From: an uncultured Ruminococcus sp.
Lineage (GTDB): Bacteria > Bacillota > Clostridia > Lachnospirales > Lachnospiraceae
DNA: 51,876 nucleotides
Assembly (NCBI GenBank): GCA_934359255.1
Contig: CAKRLG010000017.1
Coordinates: 1-51,876 of the forward strand
Direction: 5' to 3'
Every line of letters begins with the position of its first letter. Positions within the stretch are counted from its first letter, which is position 1. A program made the translations under genes and the position numbers. This document shows, in pieces, positions 44,999 to 51,876 of the stretch. The notes beneath the pieces were generated by a model, which searched no databases, was not told the DNA's origin, and saw only the letters and a list, made by a program, of their open reading frames with translations.

Positions 44999-45449
44999 TT
45001 CTGTGATCCCTTCTTTTTTTCATGGATCCCGTTACCGAGTTCCATATAATATTAACAATAAACATAGCAATCGCGATCATTCCTGCCATCAGTAATGTCT
45101 GTTGAAAATAATACGCCGCCTGCTCTCCCTCCGGATATAAAATATGATATACGATCCGATACATTCCCGCACCCGGAACCAGTGTCATATTCGCAGGAAT
45201 CAATATCATTGTCACCGGTGTCTTAAATACTCTCGCGCACACATTTGCGCCTACAGATATCACCGCTGCTCCGAAAAATGCTCCCAGAAGCTCCGAATGT
45301 GTCATTGCTCCCACCAAAAGGTATACAAACCAGCCGATACCTCCATCGATTCCCGCCCATAAAAAGAATTTCTTCGGCACTCCTAATATTCTTGCAAAGC
45401 CGTACACAGCAGCAATCCCGCCGATACTTTGTATAATCATGTCTGTCAT
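44982..45449 (-). CDS. ThrE-type threonine/serine exporter, small component
   Basis: The 155-residue membrane protein has about four or five helices and matches the ThrE_2 (DUF3815) family: SIGGIAAVYGFARILGVPKK, FFGAAVISVGANVCARVFK and LVPGAGMYRIVYHIL. It corresponds to the C-terminal half of single-chain ThrE. GGGGGAG precedes the ATG. It lies 12 nt after the larger component, so the two very probably form one exporter. Confidence 0.87.
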   Translation of the reverse strand: MTDMIIQSIGGIAAVYGFARILGVPKKFFLWAGIDGGIGWFVYLLVGAMTHSELLGAFFGAAVISVGANVCARVFKTPVTMILIPANMTLVPGAGMYRIVYHILYPEGEQAAYYFQQTLLMAGMIAIAMFIVNIIWNSVTGSMKKRRDHRNETVE

Positions 45450-45461
45450 CGTCTTCTCCCC

Positions 45462-46241
45462 CTATCTTCCAAGGACTGCTGCCATCACAAACAATCCCAT
45501 ACCGATACCGATTGCAACCGCCAGTGCGATCACAAAAGCTTCAGCCGCCCTTGCAAGCCCGGAAAGATAATCTCCATGCAGCGTATCAAAGACCGCATTT
45601 GTGATAGCCGCTCCCGGAACAAAAGGCATGATACAGCTGATGATCAGAAGATCTGTATCATAGGTTCCCGGAAGTACAGCAGTCAAAAGGCCGATGGCAA
45701 CTGCCACGGAGAGAGAACACACGATATTTTCCACAAACATATGCATATGTCCTTTTTTACATGAAAACTGCACCACGGCTCCGACCAGGCCCACAACTGC
45801 TGCCACGATCGCTTCCGCCCAGTTACTGCCGAACATGACGGCAAATCCACCGGTCAGAAAGGCAAATGCCGACAGCCGTATCTTCGGCGGTTCTTTTTCC
45901 TTCCACAGTGCCTTCATCTGTTTAAACGCCTGTTCCAGTGTAAGATCATCATTACAAAATTCTCTGGATATCTGATTCACCTGGTCAATTTTTTCCAGAT
46001 TTGTACCATGACTCTGGATCCTTCGCACAACAGTCAGCGAATCCATAGTCGGATCATCCAGCGTGGCAACAAATCCTGTCATCATCACCAGAACCTGTAC
46101 TGTCTTCAGATTCGATTTCTTCAGGATCCGGTAGACTGTATCTTCCACCCGATATGTCTCTGCCCCGTTTTGCATCAGGATATCCCCGGCAAACACCGCC
46201 ATATCCAACAACAACTTGTAATCCATCACATTTTTGCTCAC
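45462..46241 (-). CDS. ThrE-type threonine/serine exporter, large component
   Basis: The 259-residue protein matches the DUF1212 N-terminal half of ThrE: GAETYRVEDTVYRIL, DLTLEQAFKQMKALWK, then about five membrane helices and FVPGAAITNAVFDTLHGDYL. Together with the 155-residue neighbour it reconstructs the ten-helix exporter. The substrate (Thr, Ser or another metabolite) is by family only. The listed start is GTG at 46241; the next ATG five codons later is an alternative. Confidence 0.88.
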   Translation of the reverse strand: MSKNVMDYKLLLDMAVFAGDILMQNGAETYRVEDTVYRILKKSNLKTVQVLVMMTGFVATLDDPTMDSLTVVRRIQSHGTNLEKIDQVNQISREFCNDDLTLEQAFKQMKALWKEKEPPKIRLSAFAFLTGGFAVMFGSNWAEAIVAAVVGLVGAVVQFSCKKGHMHMFVENIVCSLSVAVAIGLLTAVLPGTYDTDLLIISCIMPFVPGAAITNAVFDTLHGDYLSGLARAAEAFVIALAVAIGIGMGLFVMAAVLGR

Positions 46242-46272
46242 TTTCCCCTGTTTTCTTTTCTTCTTTCATACG

Positions 46273-46310
46273 AAAAAAGTTCCGGTACAATATTCTTTGT
46301 ACCGAAACTT
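46273..46310 (-). terminator. Terminator of the YjiH gene
   Basis: On the minus strand the stem AAGTTTCGGTACA with TGTACCGGAACTT (one G-T pair) has an 8-nt loop and is followed by four more T (T6 in all, counting the last two stem bases), 9 nt after the stop at 46320. Confidence 0.85.
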
Positions 46311-46319
46311 CATTATAAC

Positions 46320-47663
46320 CTATAAAAACAGATTTGCAAATAGCACAATCAACGGAATTGCAATTAAAGTTCTTTCCATAAAGATCAGGAATAATTTCCA
46401 CAGATTTAACGGGATTTCACTCTTGATAATAATGGTTCCAACCTCTGTCAGATATATAATCTGCACCAGAGAAAGTACACCTACGATAAATTTGGTTTTT
46501 ACCGAACTGATGCTTCCAAGAAGCAGTGCCGGAATAAACATATCGGTAAATCCTACCAGTGTAGCAGGTGCCGCCGCAAAGGCCTCTTTCACCCCGAACA
46601 GCTTCATATATAATCCCATCGGGTAAGAAATCCAGTTGAACACCGGTGTGTAAGTTGCAATCACCAGTGCGATCGTTCCCCATGCGATCACAATCGGAAT
46701 CAGATCAAAGACCATACCCATGACTACTTCCATACCACTTGCCAGCAGACCTTTTACTTTAAATCCTTCTGCACGCTTGCAGCTGATCTCCAGCGCATAA
46801 TTCAGTATTCCTTTTTCCTGTGGCACTTCCTCATGTAGCTGTTTTCCCGCCTGTTCCTGATAAGTATCCGGGATTGTCCGGATAGGTGGGATTCTCGCAA
46901 TGATCACTGCCAGGATGATTCCTACCAGGCAGATACACAGATAGAATGCCGGGAACAGATTCGAGATTCCTACGGTATCTGCAACCAGCAGACAGAACGG
47001 AATGGATACCAGGGAGAAGTTCGTCATAATATAACCGGCCTCTCTTTTTGTATAGAATCCTTTCATATACTGCTCTCTGGTCAGGATAACTGCAGCATTA
47101 GACGCACCGAACCAGGAAGCAATCAGATCGACCGAAGCTCTTCCCGGTACATGAAACAGCGGACGTACTACCGGGCGCAGCAGTACACCGAGAAATTCCA
47201 TGATTCCACAGTCCGTCAGAAACGGCAGGATAAAGCTGAATCCCAGTACGATACAAAACAATGTACCGCTCAGGCTTACCATACTTGCTCCGGTATCCGC
47301 AGACAGGATAAATTCCGGTCCTTTTCCCAGTACCACCATCGCGATCACAATCGCACCAATCACCTTTGATACCAGATACAGCGGTGTCGTCGAAAATGCC
47401 TTGCTCAGATAATGATTCTTTCGGATCCAGTCCGGTTTACAGATATAGTCATATACCGTAAGAACCGCCGATCCCACAACGATAACCAGTAAGATATACG
47501 GCAGAGAGCCTCCAAAAAGGCTCTTTAAAAAGTTTTTAAGATAATCCAGTAAAGTCGTAAATGATTCCCCCTGCGGAATCGGCACCAGAAACATGGCGAT
47601 TCCAAATGCGGAACCAAGAATAAACTTCAGCAGATTCTTCGCATTTACATGATTTTCCTTCAT
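46320..47663 (-). CDS. YjiH-family membrane protein (nucleoside-recognition/Gate domain)
   Basis: The 447-residue protein has about ten membrane segments. It resembles the YjiH family with Gate domains: GSAFGIAMFLVPIPQGESFT near the start, SWFGASNAAVILTREQYMKG in the middle, then a cytosolic loop (RAEGFKVKG) and more helices. Family members have been linked to nucleoside or metabolite transport without firm evidence. The start at 47663 has AGAGG 6 nt upstream; a 21-codon longer frame lacks a site. It ends at its own terminator. Confidence 0.82.
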   Translation of the reverse strand: MKENHVNAKNLLKFILGSAFGIAMFLVPIPQGESFTTLLDYLKNFLKSLFGGSLPYILLVIVVGSAVLTVYDYICKPDWIRKNHYLSKAFSTTPLYLVSKVIGAIVIAMVVLGKGPEFILSADTGASMVSLSGTLFCIVLGFSFILPFLTDCGIMEFLGVLLRPVVRPLFHVPGRASVDLIASWFGASNAAVILTREQYMKGFYTKREAGYIMTNFSLVSIPFCLLVADTVGISNLFPAFYLCICLVGIILAVIIARIPPIRTIPDTYQEQAGKQLHEEVPQEKGILNYALEISCKRAEGFKVKGLLASGMEVVMGMVFDLIPIVIAWGTIALVIATYTPVFNWISYPMGLYMKLFGVKEAFAAAPATLVGFTDMFIPALLLGSISSVKTKFIVGVLSLVQIIYLTEVGTIIIKSEIPLNLWKLFLIFMERTLIAIPLIVLFANLFL

Positions 47664-47781
47664 TGTTTTTCCTCTCTTTATTTTATTTTCATAATCTGTT
47701 ATCGACACCGTCTTCTGTTTCTCCAATTCAGATTCACTTTTCTCTTATTGTCCTTGCTTACAGTTCGTAATCCACGCACCA

Positions 47782-48861
47782 TCAGCATTCCAGTGCTTCC
47801 ACATCTTCCATTGCCTGATAGATCATATCTTCTGTCACCTCATATGGAATATGTTTCATATCCGGTCCATCCACCGTTTCTTTCAATACCGGTGCAAGAA
47901 TCAGCCGCTCCAGTGGAACCTGCATTTCCCACAGTGTCGTTGCGATCTCAAGTTTCTGCAAAAATCGCTTCAGCTTCCGCGCCTCATCCAACTGACCATC
48001 TACCGCCAGCTGCACAAGCACCCCGTAAGCTACCACATTTCCATGCAGATAAGTTTCCTCAAATCCCGGAAGTACATCCAGTCCGTAACATACCGAATGG
48101 GCGATCGCACAGTTATATTCATCCAGCACCAGCAGCGATACCAGCCCGGTACTTACGATATTAGCAAGCACCGCCTGTTTGAGTGCTGTCGATACTCTGT
48201 CTTCCTGACAGTCTTTCCACGCCTGAACGCCATATTCCATAAGCGGCGTATAACACATATTGCTGATTTCTCTTCCCAGTGCCGAGCTGTGTTCCAGCTG
48301 ATCTCCCCGCGCTGCAAAATGGCACTCAAAATATTTTCCAAGGGTATCTCCCATTCCTGCCTGCAAATATTTTGCCGGTGCTTTTGCGATTACTTCCAGA
48401 TCAATAAAACAGTGTCTCGCCGGATGCTCATAAAAATAAAAACTGTCAAATGTTCCATTTTCTTTGTATACAACAGAAAGCGCCGTTGTTGCCGCACAGG
48501 TCGCCGCGATCGTCGGCAATGTAAAGACCGGAAGACCTGCCTCATATCCGGCTCCTTTTGCCGTATCCAGCGCTTTTCCGCCACCCATACCAAAGATCAT
48601 ATCCACCTGTTTTTCTTTTGCATATGCCGCCCAGTGATGAATATTTTCATAAGTACAATCTTCCCCAAAAATAACCGTCTCCACAAGTTCCATATCTGTT
48701 CCGGCGATTGCCTGCACCAGACGCTCTTTTCCCGCATGCAGTGCTTTTTCCCCACCGATCAGAAGGATCCGTTTTCCGTACAACTTGCACACAGACGGAA
48801 CTTCTTTCCATGTATCTGTCCCAATAGAATAATTACAAAAGAAAACTTTTTCTCCATTCAT
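47782..48861 (-). CDS. Iron-containing alcohol dehydrogenase family enzyme (GldA/HcxA-like)
   Basis: This 359-residue cytosolic NAD(P)-dependent oxidoreductase has the dinucleotide motif GMGGGKALDTAKGAG, TLPTIAATCAAT, and metal ligands in GMGDTLGKYFE and a His (HSVCYGL; also YLHGNVVAYG). It sits in the glycerol dehydrogenase branch of the iron/zinc ADH family, which includes hydroxycarboxylate dehydrogenase HcxA. Its ATG overlaps the aminotransferase stop (TAATG), so the two are translationally coupled. Inference: it may reduce the 2-oxo acid made by that aminotransferase, or oxidise an alcohol; no substrate is proven. Confidence 0.87.
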   Translation of the reverse strand: MNGEKVFFCNYSIGTDTWKEVPSVCKLYGKRILLIGGEKALHAGKERLVQAIAGTDMELVETVIFGEDCTYENIHHWAAYAKEKQVDMIFGMGGGKALDTAKGAGYEAGLPVFTLPTIAATCAATTALSVVYKENGTFDSFYFYEHPARHCFIDLEVIAKAPAKYLQAGMGDTLGKYFECHFAARGDQLEHSSALGREISNMCYTPLMEYGVQAWKDCQEDRVSTALKQAVLANIVSTGLVSLLVLDEYNCAIAHSVCYGLDVLPGFEETYLHGNVVAYGVLVQLAVDGQLDEARKLKRFLQKLEIATTLWEMQVPLERLILAPVLKETVDGPDMKHIPYEVTEDMIYQAMEDVEALEC

Positions 48862-50039
48862 TATTTCAACAACTCCTTTAATTTGCCAAGACGTTCCAGC
48901 GCCTCATCAATTGTTGCTTCCTCTCTCGCAAAATGCAGACGGATCAGATGGTTTACATCTTCCTTAAAGAAACTGGATCCCGGTACCGCAGCAACACCGA
49001 TATTTTTGATCATCCACTCACAGAATTCCAGATCCGTATAGCCCACAAACTTCGGCAGATCCAAAAACTCCTGAATATCAATCAGCACAAAATAGGTTCC
49101 CTGCGGAACATTGTGTTTCAGTCCGATCCGATCCAGACCAGCCAGGAAATACTCACGTTTCTTTGTATATGTCTCCAGAAGTTTCGTATAATAGCTCTCT
49201 GGGAAATTCAGTCCTACCGTAGCGGCTTCCTGTAAAGGTGCAGCTGCTCCAACAGTCAGAAAATCATGAACTTTCTTCGCTGCCTCGATCACTTCTTCCG
49301 GTCCGATCAGATATCCCAGTCTCCATCCGGTAATAGAATACGTCTTTGACAGAGAATTGCAGGTGATCGTATGCTCATACATACCCGGCAGAGAGGCCAT
49401 GCAAGTATGATGATATGGTGCATATACCATATGCTCATACACCTCATCCGTTACCACGAACGCATCATATTTCACTGCAAGTTCACCGATTCCCATCAGT
49501 TCCTCTCTGGAAAATACTTTACCACACGGATTTGACGGATTACATACGATGATCGCCTTCGCTCCTTCCTGAAATCCTTTTTCCACCAGACTCATATCAA
49601 AATGATATTCCGGTGGAACCAGTGGAATGTAGATCGGATCTGCTCCGGATAAAATCGCATCTGCTCCATAATTTTCATAAAACGGAGAAAATACCATAAC
49701 CTTATCCCCTGGATTGCAGATGGTCATCATCGCACACATCATCGCTTCCGTACCACCGCAGGTCACAACAATCTCCTTATCCGGATCAATCGTCCGTCCA
49801 ATCGCCCGTTCCTGCTTTCTTGCAAGTGCCTCCCTGAAGTTCTCTGCTCCAAAGGTAATCGAGTACTGGTGCGGTCCCTCATAAGCTGCCTTCGCCAGCG
49901 CATCCATAATCTCCTTCGGCGGATCAAAATCCGGAAATCCCTGAGAAAGATTTATAGCTCCATACTCATCACTGATTCGCGTCATTCTGCGGATCACCGA
50001 ATCCGTAAATGTCTGTACCCTGTTACTTAATCCTGGCAT
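48861..50039 (-). CDS. Class I/II PLP-dependent aminotransferase
   Basis: This 392-residue fold-type I aminotransferase belongs to the aspartate/aromatic/kynurenine-type group (INLSQGFPDFDPP, QYSITFGAENFREALA). The PLP-binding lysine is in CNSLSKTYSITGWRLGYLIG, and the Asn/Asp/Tyr contacts appear as NPSNPCGKVF and VTDEVYEHMVY. The N-terminal signature resembles that of the YbdL methionine aminotransferase family. AAGGAG precedes the ATG. It is the first gene of a two-gene unit, driven by a MerR-type promoter at 50173-50203. The amino-acid substrate is not known. Confidence 0.9.
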   Translation of the reverse strand: MPGLSNRVQTFTDSVIRRMTRISDEYGAINLSQGFPDFDPPKEIMDALAKAAYEGPHQYSITFGAENFREALARKQERAIGRTIDPDKEIVVTCGGTEAMMCAMMTICNPGDKVMVFSPFYENYGADAILSGADPIYIPLVPPEYHFDMSLVEKGFQEGAKAIIVCNPSNPCGKVFSREELMGIGELAVKYDAFVVTDEVYEHMVYAPYHHTCMASLPGMYEHTITCNSLSKTYSITGWRLGYLIGPEEVIEAAKKVHDFLTVGAAAPLQEAATVGLNFPESYYTKLLETYTKKREYFLAGLDRIGLKHNVPQGTYFVLIDIQEFLDLPKFVGYTDLEFCEWMIKNIGVAAVPGSSFFKEDVNHLIRLHFAREEATIDEALERLGKLKELLK

Positions 50040-50148
50040 AGTATGTTCTCCTTTGCTTTTTTTCGGTTACTGTTCGTTCTATTCACAGCAACTTACCTCT
50101 TATTTTATTTTTTTGTTCATACATATCATGTTATGTCCTGATACGGAC

Positions 50149-50177
50149 TTGTGTTTCTTTCAAGCCTCGCCTATAAT
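50149..50177 (+). promoter_or_regulatory. Promoter of the merR-type gene
   Basis: TTGTGT (50149-50154), 17 bp and TATAAT (50172-50177) lie 45 bp before the MerR ATG at 50222. This promoter overlaps the divergent one on the opposite strand. Confidence 0.65.
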
Positions 50178-50203
50178 AAAGTATACCGTTACGGTATAGT
50201 CAA
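50173..50203 (-). promoter_or_regulatory. MerR-type promoter of the aminotransferase-dehydrogenase unit
   Basis: On the minus strand TTGACT (50198-50203) and TATTAT (50173-50178) are separated by a long 19-bp spacer (50179-50197). This is the hallmark of promoters activated by MerR proteins. The dyad at 50182-50198 fills most of the spacer and overlaps the -35 box by one base. The start codon at 50039 leaves a leader of roughly 125 nt. Confidence 0.8.
50182..50198. promoter_or_regulatory. Predicted operator dyad for the MerR regulator
   Basis: TATACCGT, one base, ACGGTATA is a perfect 17-bp inverted repeat. It falls in the spacer of the minus-strand promoter and downstream of the plus-strand -10, so one regulator could activate the aminotransferase genes and control its own synthesis. 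Confidence 0.8.
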
Positions 50204-50221
50204 TAGAAAGGATGTATATTT

Positions 50222-51052
50222 ATGCAGAAATTTTCCATTCCATGCATAAAAACAGGTGATTTTGCAAAATTATGCAATACAAACAAGCGTACACTGATCC
50301 ATTACGATGAAATCGGCCTCTTTTCCCCAGCCTATACCGATGAAAAAGGCTACCGTTATTACAGTGAAAATCAGTGTGATACCTTTTTTACAATCACCTG
50401 TCTCAAAGAAATCGGCATGCCCTTAAAAGAGATCAAACAATACATTGACCATAAAAATCCCGAAGATCTGCAGACTCTGCTGTTACAACAACAAAAAAAA
50501 GTAGAAGCGGAACTCGAACATCTTCGCCGTATTCGGCAGGTGATCGATACCAAGCTTCAGCTGATCCACACCGGTGAACATCTGCACTTTTCTGATTCAG
50601 TTTCAGCCGTAAACCTGGAAGACTTCCCCGAAGAATATCTGATCGTCAGCCCCCCGTTACATACCAGTGACCACGAAAAGATCTTTTCCGCCATTTATCA
50701 GCATATCGCATACTGCAACCACAATCTGTTAAATGCCGGTCACCCCTACGGTGCCATGCTCGCCACCGAGGAACTGTTCCGGGGCCATCAGGATGTGTAC
50801 GCTCACTTTTTCACCAAGGTAATTCAACCACCAACCGGTCACCCTTGGATGCTCAAACCAGCAGGAAGGTATGCTGTCATCTATCTCAAAGGTAACTACT
50901 ACGAGGCTGATCAGGCTTTTCAAACTCTCCTGGCCTATATTCGTGAAAATAACCTGACACCTGGAACTTACTGTTATAAAGAAGCGGTTCTGGATGAAAT
51001 GGCAGTAGAGCACGAAACTCAACTTGTAACCCGAATATCCATACCTATATAA
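50222..51052 (+). CDS. MerR-family regulator with effector-binding domain
   Basis: The 276-residue protein has a winged helix-turn-helix near the N-terminus (TGDFAKLCNTNKRTLIHYDE, then GLFSPAYTDEKGYRYY), a linking coiled coil (about residues 80-118) and a C-terminal GyrI-like/BmrR-type ligand domain. Such proteins are typically multidrug or small-molecule sensors that twist a promoter with a long spacer into shape. It faces the aminotransferase-dehydrogenase unit across a 182-bp gap holding the overlapping promoters and dyad. The likely ligand is unknown. Confidence 0.92.
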   Translation: MQKFSIPCIKTGDFAKLCNTNKRTLIHYDEIGLFSPAYTDEKGYRYYSENQCDTFFTITCLKEIGMPLKEIKQYIDHKNPEDLQTLLLQQQKKVEAELEHLRRIRQVIDTKLQLIHTGEHLHFSDSVSAVNLEDFPEEYLIVSPPLHTSDHEKIFSAIYQHIAYCNHNLLNAGHPYGAMLATEELFRGHQDVYAHFFTKVIQPPTGHPWMLKPAGRYAVIYLKGNYYEADQAFQTLLAYIRENNLTPGTYCYKEAVLDEMAVEHETQLVTRISIPI

Positions 51053-51056
51053 CACA

Positions 51057-51110
51057 AAAATCCCCGGAAGATAATCTGGTCTGATTCCAGAAAAATCCTC
51101 CGGGGATTTT
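51057..51110. terminator. Bidirectional terminator between MerR gene and mscL
   Basis: AAAATCCCCGGA (51057-51068) pairs with TCCGGGGATTTT (51099-51110), with a smaller CTGG/CCAG hairpin inside. A/T tracts flank both arms, and it lies between the ends of the two convergent genes. Confidence 0.85.
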
Positions 51111-51123
51111 ATATATATTGTTT

Positions 51124-51558
51124 TTATTTCGTCTCTTTGGTTTCTTCCAGAACCGAAGTACAATGCGGACATCTGGTTGCATCAATGGCAATCTCTGTCT
51201 TACAATAAGGACATTTCTTCGTTGTCGGTGCAGCCGGTTTTTCTTCTTTATTATGATTCAGCTTTTCAGCCGCACTATTCATAACTCTCATAATCGTAAA
51301 GATCACCAGTGCCATGATCAGGAAATTCAATACAGCTGAGATAAACTTACCATAATTCAAAGTAACTTCGCCTAAAATGTTCCATTTCAGCTGATCAAAA
51401 TTCATACCACCGAACAGTCCAAGAATCGGATTAATGATATCATCAACCAAAGAAGATACGATACTGGTAAAAGCACCACCAATAATGATACCGACAGCCA
51501 TATCCATCACATTTCCACGGTTGATAAATTCTCGAAATTCTTTGATAAACTTTTTCAC
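51124..51558 (-). CDS. mscL: Large-conductance mechanosensitive channel with zinc-ribbon tail
   Basis: This 144-residue membrane channel releases solutes on osmotic downshock as a homopentamer. It has the MscL opening (KFIKEFREFINRGNVMDMAV), the first helix with GIIIGGAFTSIVSSLV, a short loop (NPILGLFGGMNF), the second helix (ISAVLNFLIMALVIFTI) and a cytoplasmic helix. An added C-terminal tail carries CPYCKTEIAI and CPHC, a zinc-ribbon-like pair of CxxC motifs that most MscL lack or have in divergent form. The start codon is GTG at 51558, with a GGGGGAAGG site upstream. Confidence 0.93.
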   Translation of the reverse strand: MKKFIKEFREFINRGNVMDMAVGIIIGGAFTSIVSSLVDDIINPILGLFGGMNFDQLKWNILGEVTLNYGKFISAVLNFLIMALVIFTIMRVMNSAAEKLNHNKEEKPAAPTTKKCPYCKTEIAIDATRCPHCTSVLEETKETK

Positions 51559-51670
51559 GCTTCCTTCCCCCTTCTTTTGTATTCGCTGTATAGGCTGTTT
51601 TTATTATATAATTTCACAGTTAAAATGACAAGATATAACAATACCAATTATTGATATACAATGGCACTAC

Positions 51671-51703
51671 AAAAAAAAAGAACAACAGGTAACTGTTGTT
51701 CTT
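51671..51703 (-). terminator. Terminator after tRNA-Trp
   Basis: On the minus strand AAGAACAACAG pairs with CTGTTGTTCTT (51678-51688 with 51693-51703; 11-bp stem, 4-nt loop) and T7 follows the last stem bases. It starts 7 nt past the tRNA and appears to end the rRNA-tRNA transcript. Confidence 0.93.
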
Positions 51704-51709
51704 ACTATC

Positions 51710-51780
51710 CAGGGGATGAGGGATTCGAACCCCCATCGACGGTTTTGGAGACCGGTGCTCTACCATTGAACTAATCCCCT
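51710..51780 (-). tRNA. tRNA-Trp (anticodon CCA)
   Basis: Seventy-one nucleotides fold into a standard cloverleaf. The acceptor AGGGGAT pairs with ATCCCCT. The D arm is GTTC with GAGC. The anticodon loop is CTCCAAA, with CCA read from 51748 to 51746. A four-base variable loop is followed by the GGGGG/CCCTC T arm with TTCGAAT and discriminator G. The outermost anticodon-stem pair (C27-U43) is a mismatch. The 3' CCA is not encoded. It lies about 80 nt after the apparent 23S rRNA end and shares its transcript. Confidence 0.95.
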
Positions 51781-51788
51781 ATATTTAA

Positions 51789-51808
51789 TTGAAGGTATAT
51801 ACCTTCAA
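51789..51808. repeat. 20-bp perfect palindrome in the rRNA-tRNA spacer
   Basis: TTGAAGGTATATACCTTCAA is a perfect palindrome between the apparent 23S end and tRNA-Trp. It could form a small processing hairpin in the precursor RNA. Confidence 0.6.
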
Positions 51809-51860
51809 AACTGCATACACTTAACATCCTGTTTCTCTCTTGTTTGCGATCGACCGTTCC

Positions 51861-51876
51861 AGGTCAAACCCTCGAC
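51861..51876 (-). rRNA. Probable 3' end of 23S rRNA, cut by the window edge
   Basis: On the minus strand the last 16 bases read GTCGAGGGTTTGACCT, which resembles the conserved 3' tail of Firmicute 23S rRNA (TCGAGG-x-x-T-x-ACC). Only this tail is inside the window, so the call rests on a short match plus the tRNA and terminator downstream. No 5S gene lies between here and tRNA-Trp. Confidence 0.55.

Noticed and set aside
47851..49041. 396-residue plus-strand frame opposite the dehydrogenase and aminotransferase
   Set aside because: It is a shadow frame of two well-supported genes, with unlikely composition.

Overview
The window reads as a stretch of chromosome from a mid-GC anaerobic Firmicute, most likely a Lachnospiraceae gut bacterium of the Blautia/Ruminococcus type. 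This is inferred from strong AGGAGG-type ribosome binding sites, sigma-A promoters, HemZ, a long stringent-response/tRNA-synthetase operon, a DUF1294 protein, a cell-wall-repeat protein and a CIRCE operator. No phage, plasmid, CRISPR or transposase gene is present. The content is mostly housekeeping, with lineage-specific additions and three kinds of non-coding hairpin element.

Region by region. 1-3.7 kb (minus): a truncated secreted cell-wall-binding repeat protein, an N-acetylmuramoyl-L-alanine amidase and argS, followed by a cluster of small hairpins and a CBS-pair protein. 4.6-10.1 kb (minus): a four-gene MacB/Ykn-type ABC export operon with two different membrane-fusion adaptors, one carrying a duplicated inserted module. 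10.4-11.7 kb (plus): a DUF1294 membrane protein with a duplicated C-terminal domain, then a 182-bp palindromic element. 12.1-20.8 kb (minus): apt-relA-MBL hydrolase-hemZ-HD hydrolase-hisS-aspS, apparently one operon from a promoter before apt. 20.9-28.7 kb (minus): a DUF362 ferredoxin-like protein, two tandem AEC carriers, a lysA-like decarboxylase, pyruvate kinase, a rhomboid-like protein and a CorA transporter, bounded by a 162-bp inverted-repeat element. 29-32.7 kb: aroC (plus), a lactonase-type beta-propeller (minus) and an RluA-type pseudouridine synthase (plus), with a 51-bp relative of the 182-bp element. 32.8-38.8 kb (minus): a UPF0303 protein and htpG under a CIRCE operator, then a LacI regulator and a GH13_4 amylosucrase-like enzyme with a long charged N-terminus. 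39-46 kb: a PAP2 phosphatase (plus), glycosyltransferase-mutY-sfsA (minus), a HAD phosphatase (plus), and L,D-transpeptidase with a two-part ThrE exporter (minus). 46.3-51.9 kb: a YjiH-type membrane protein, an aminotransferase/iron-dehydrogenase pair facing a MerR regulator, MscL with a zinc ribbon, tRNA-Trp, and what looks like the 3' end of a 23S rRNA gene.

The most interesting signals are: the two-adaptor exporter, whose second adaptor carries two copies of a roughly 76-residue module between its coiled-coil arms; the MerR-aminotransferase-dehydrogenase locus, where a perfect dyad lies inside a 19-bp promoter spacer in the classical MerR geometry; and two families of long-hairpin elements, one present in a full and a shortened form. 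Many genes were given start sites downstream of the longest possible reading frame because a clear ribosome binding site decides them. All family assignments were made by reading motifs, with no database search.
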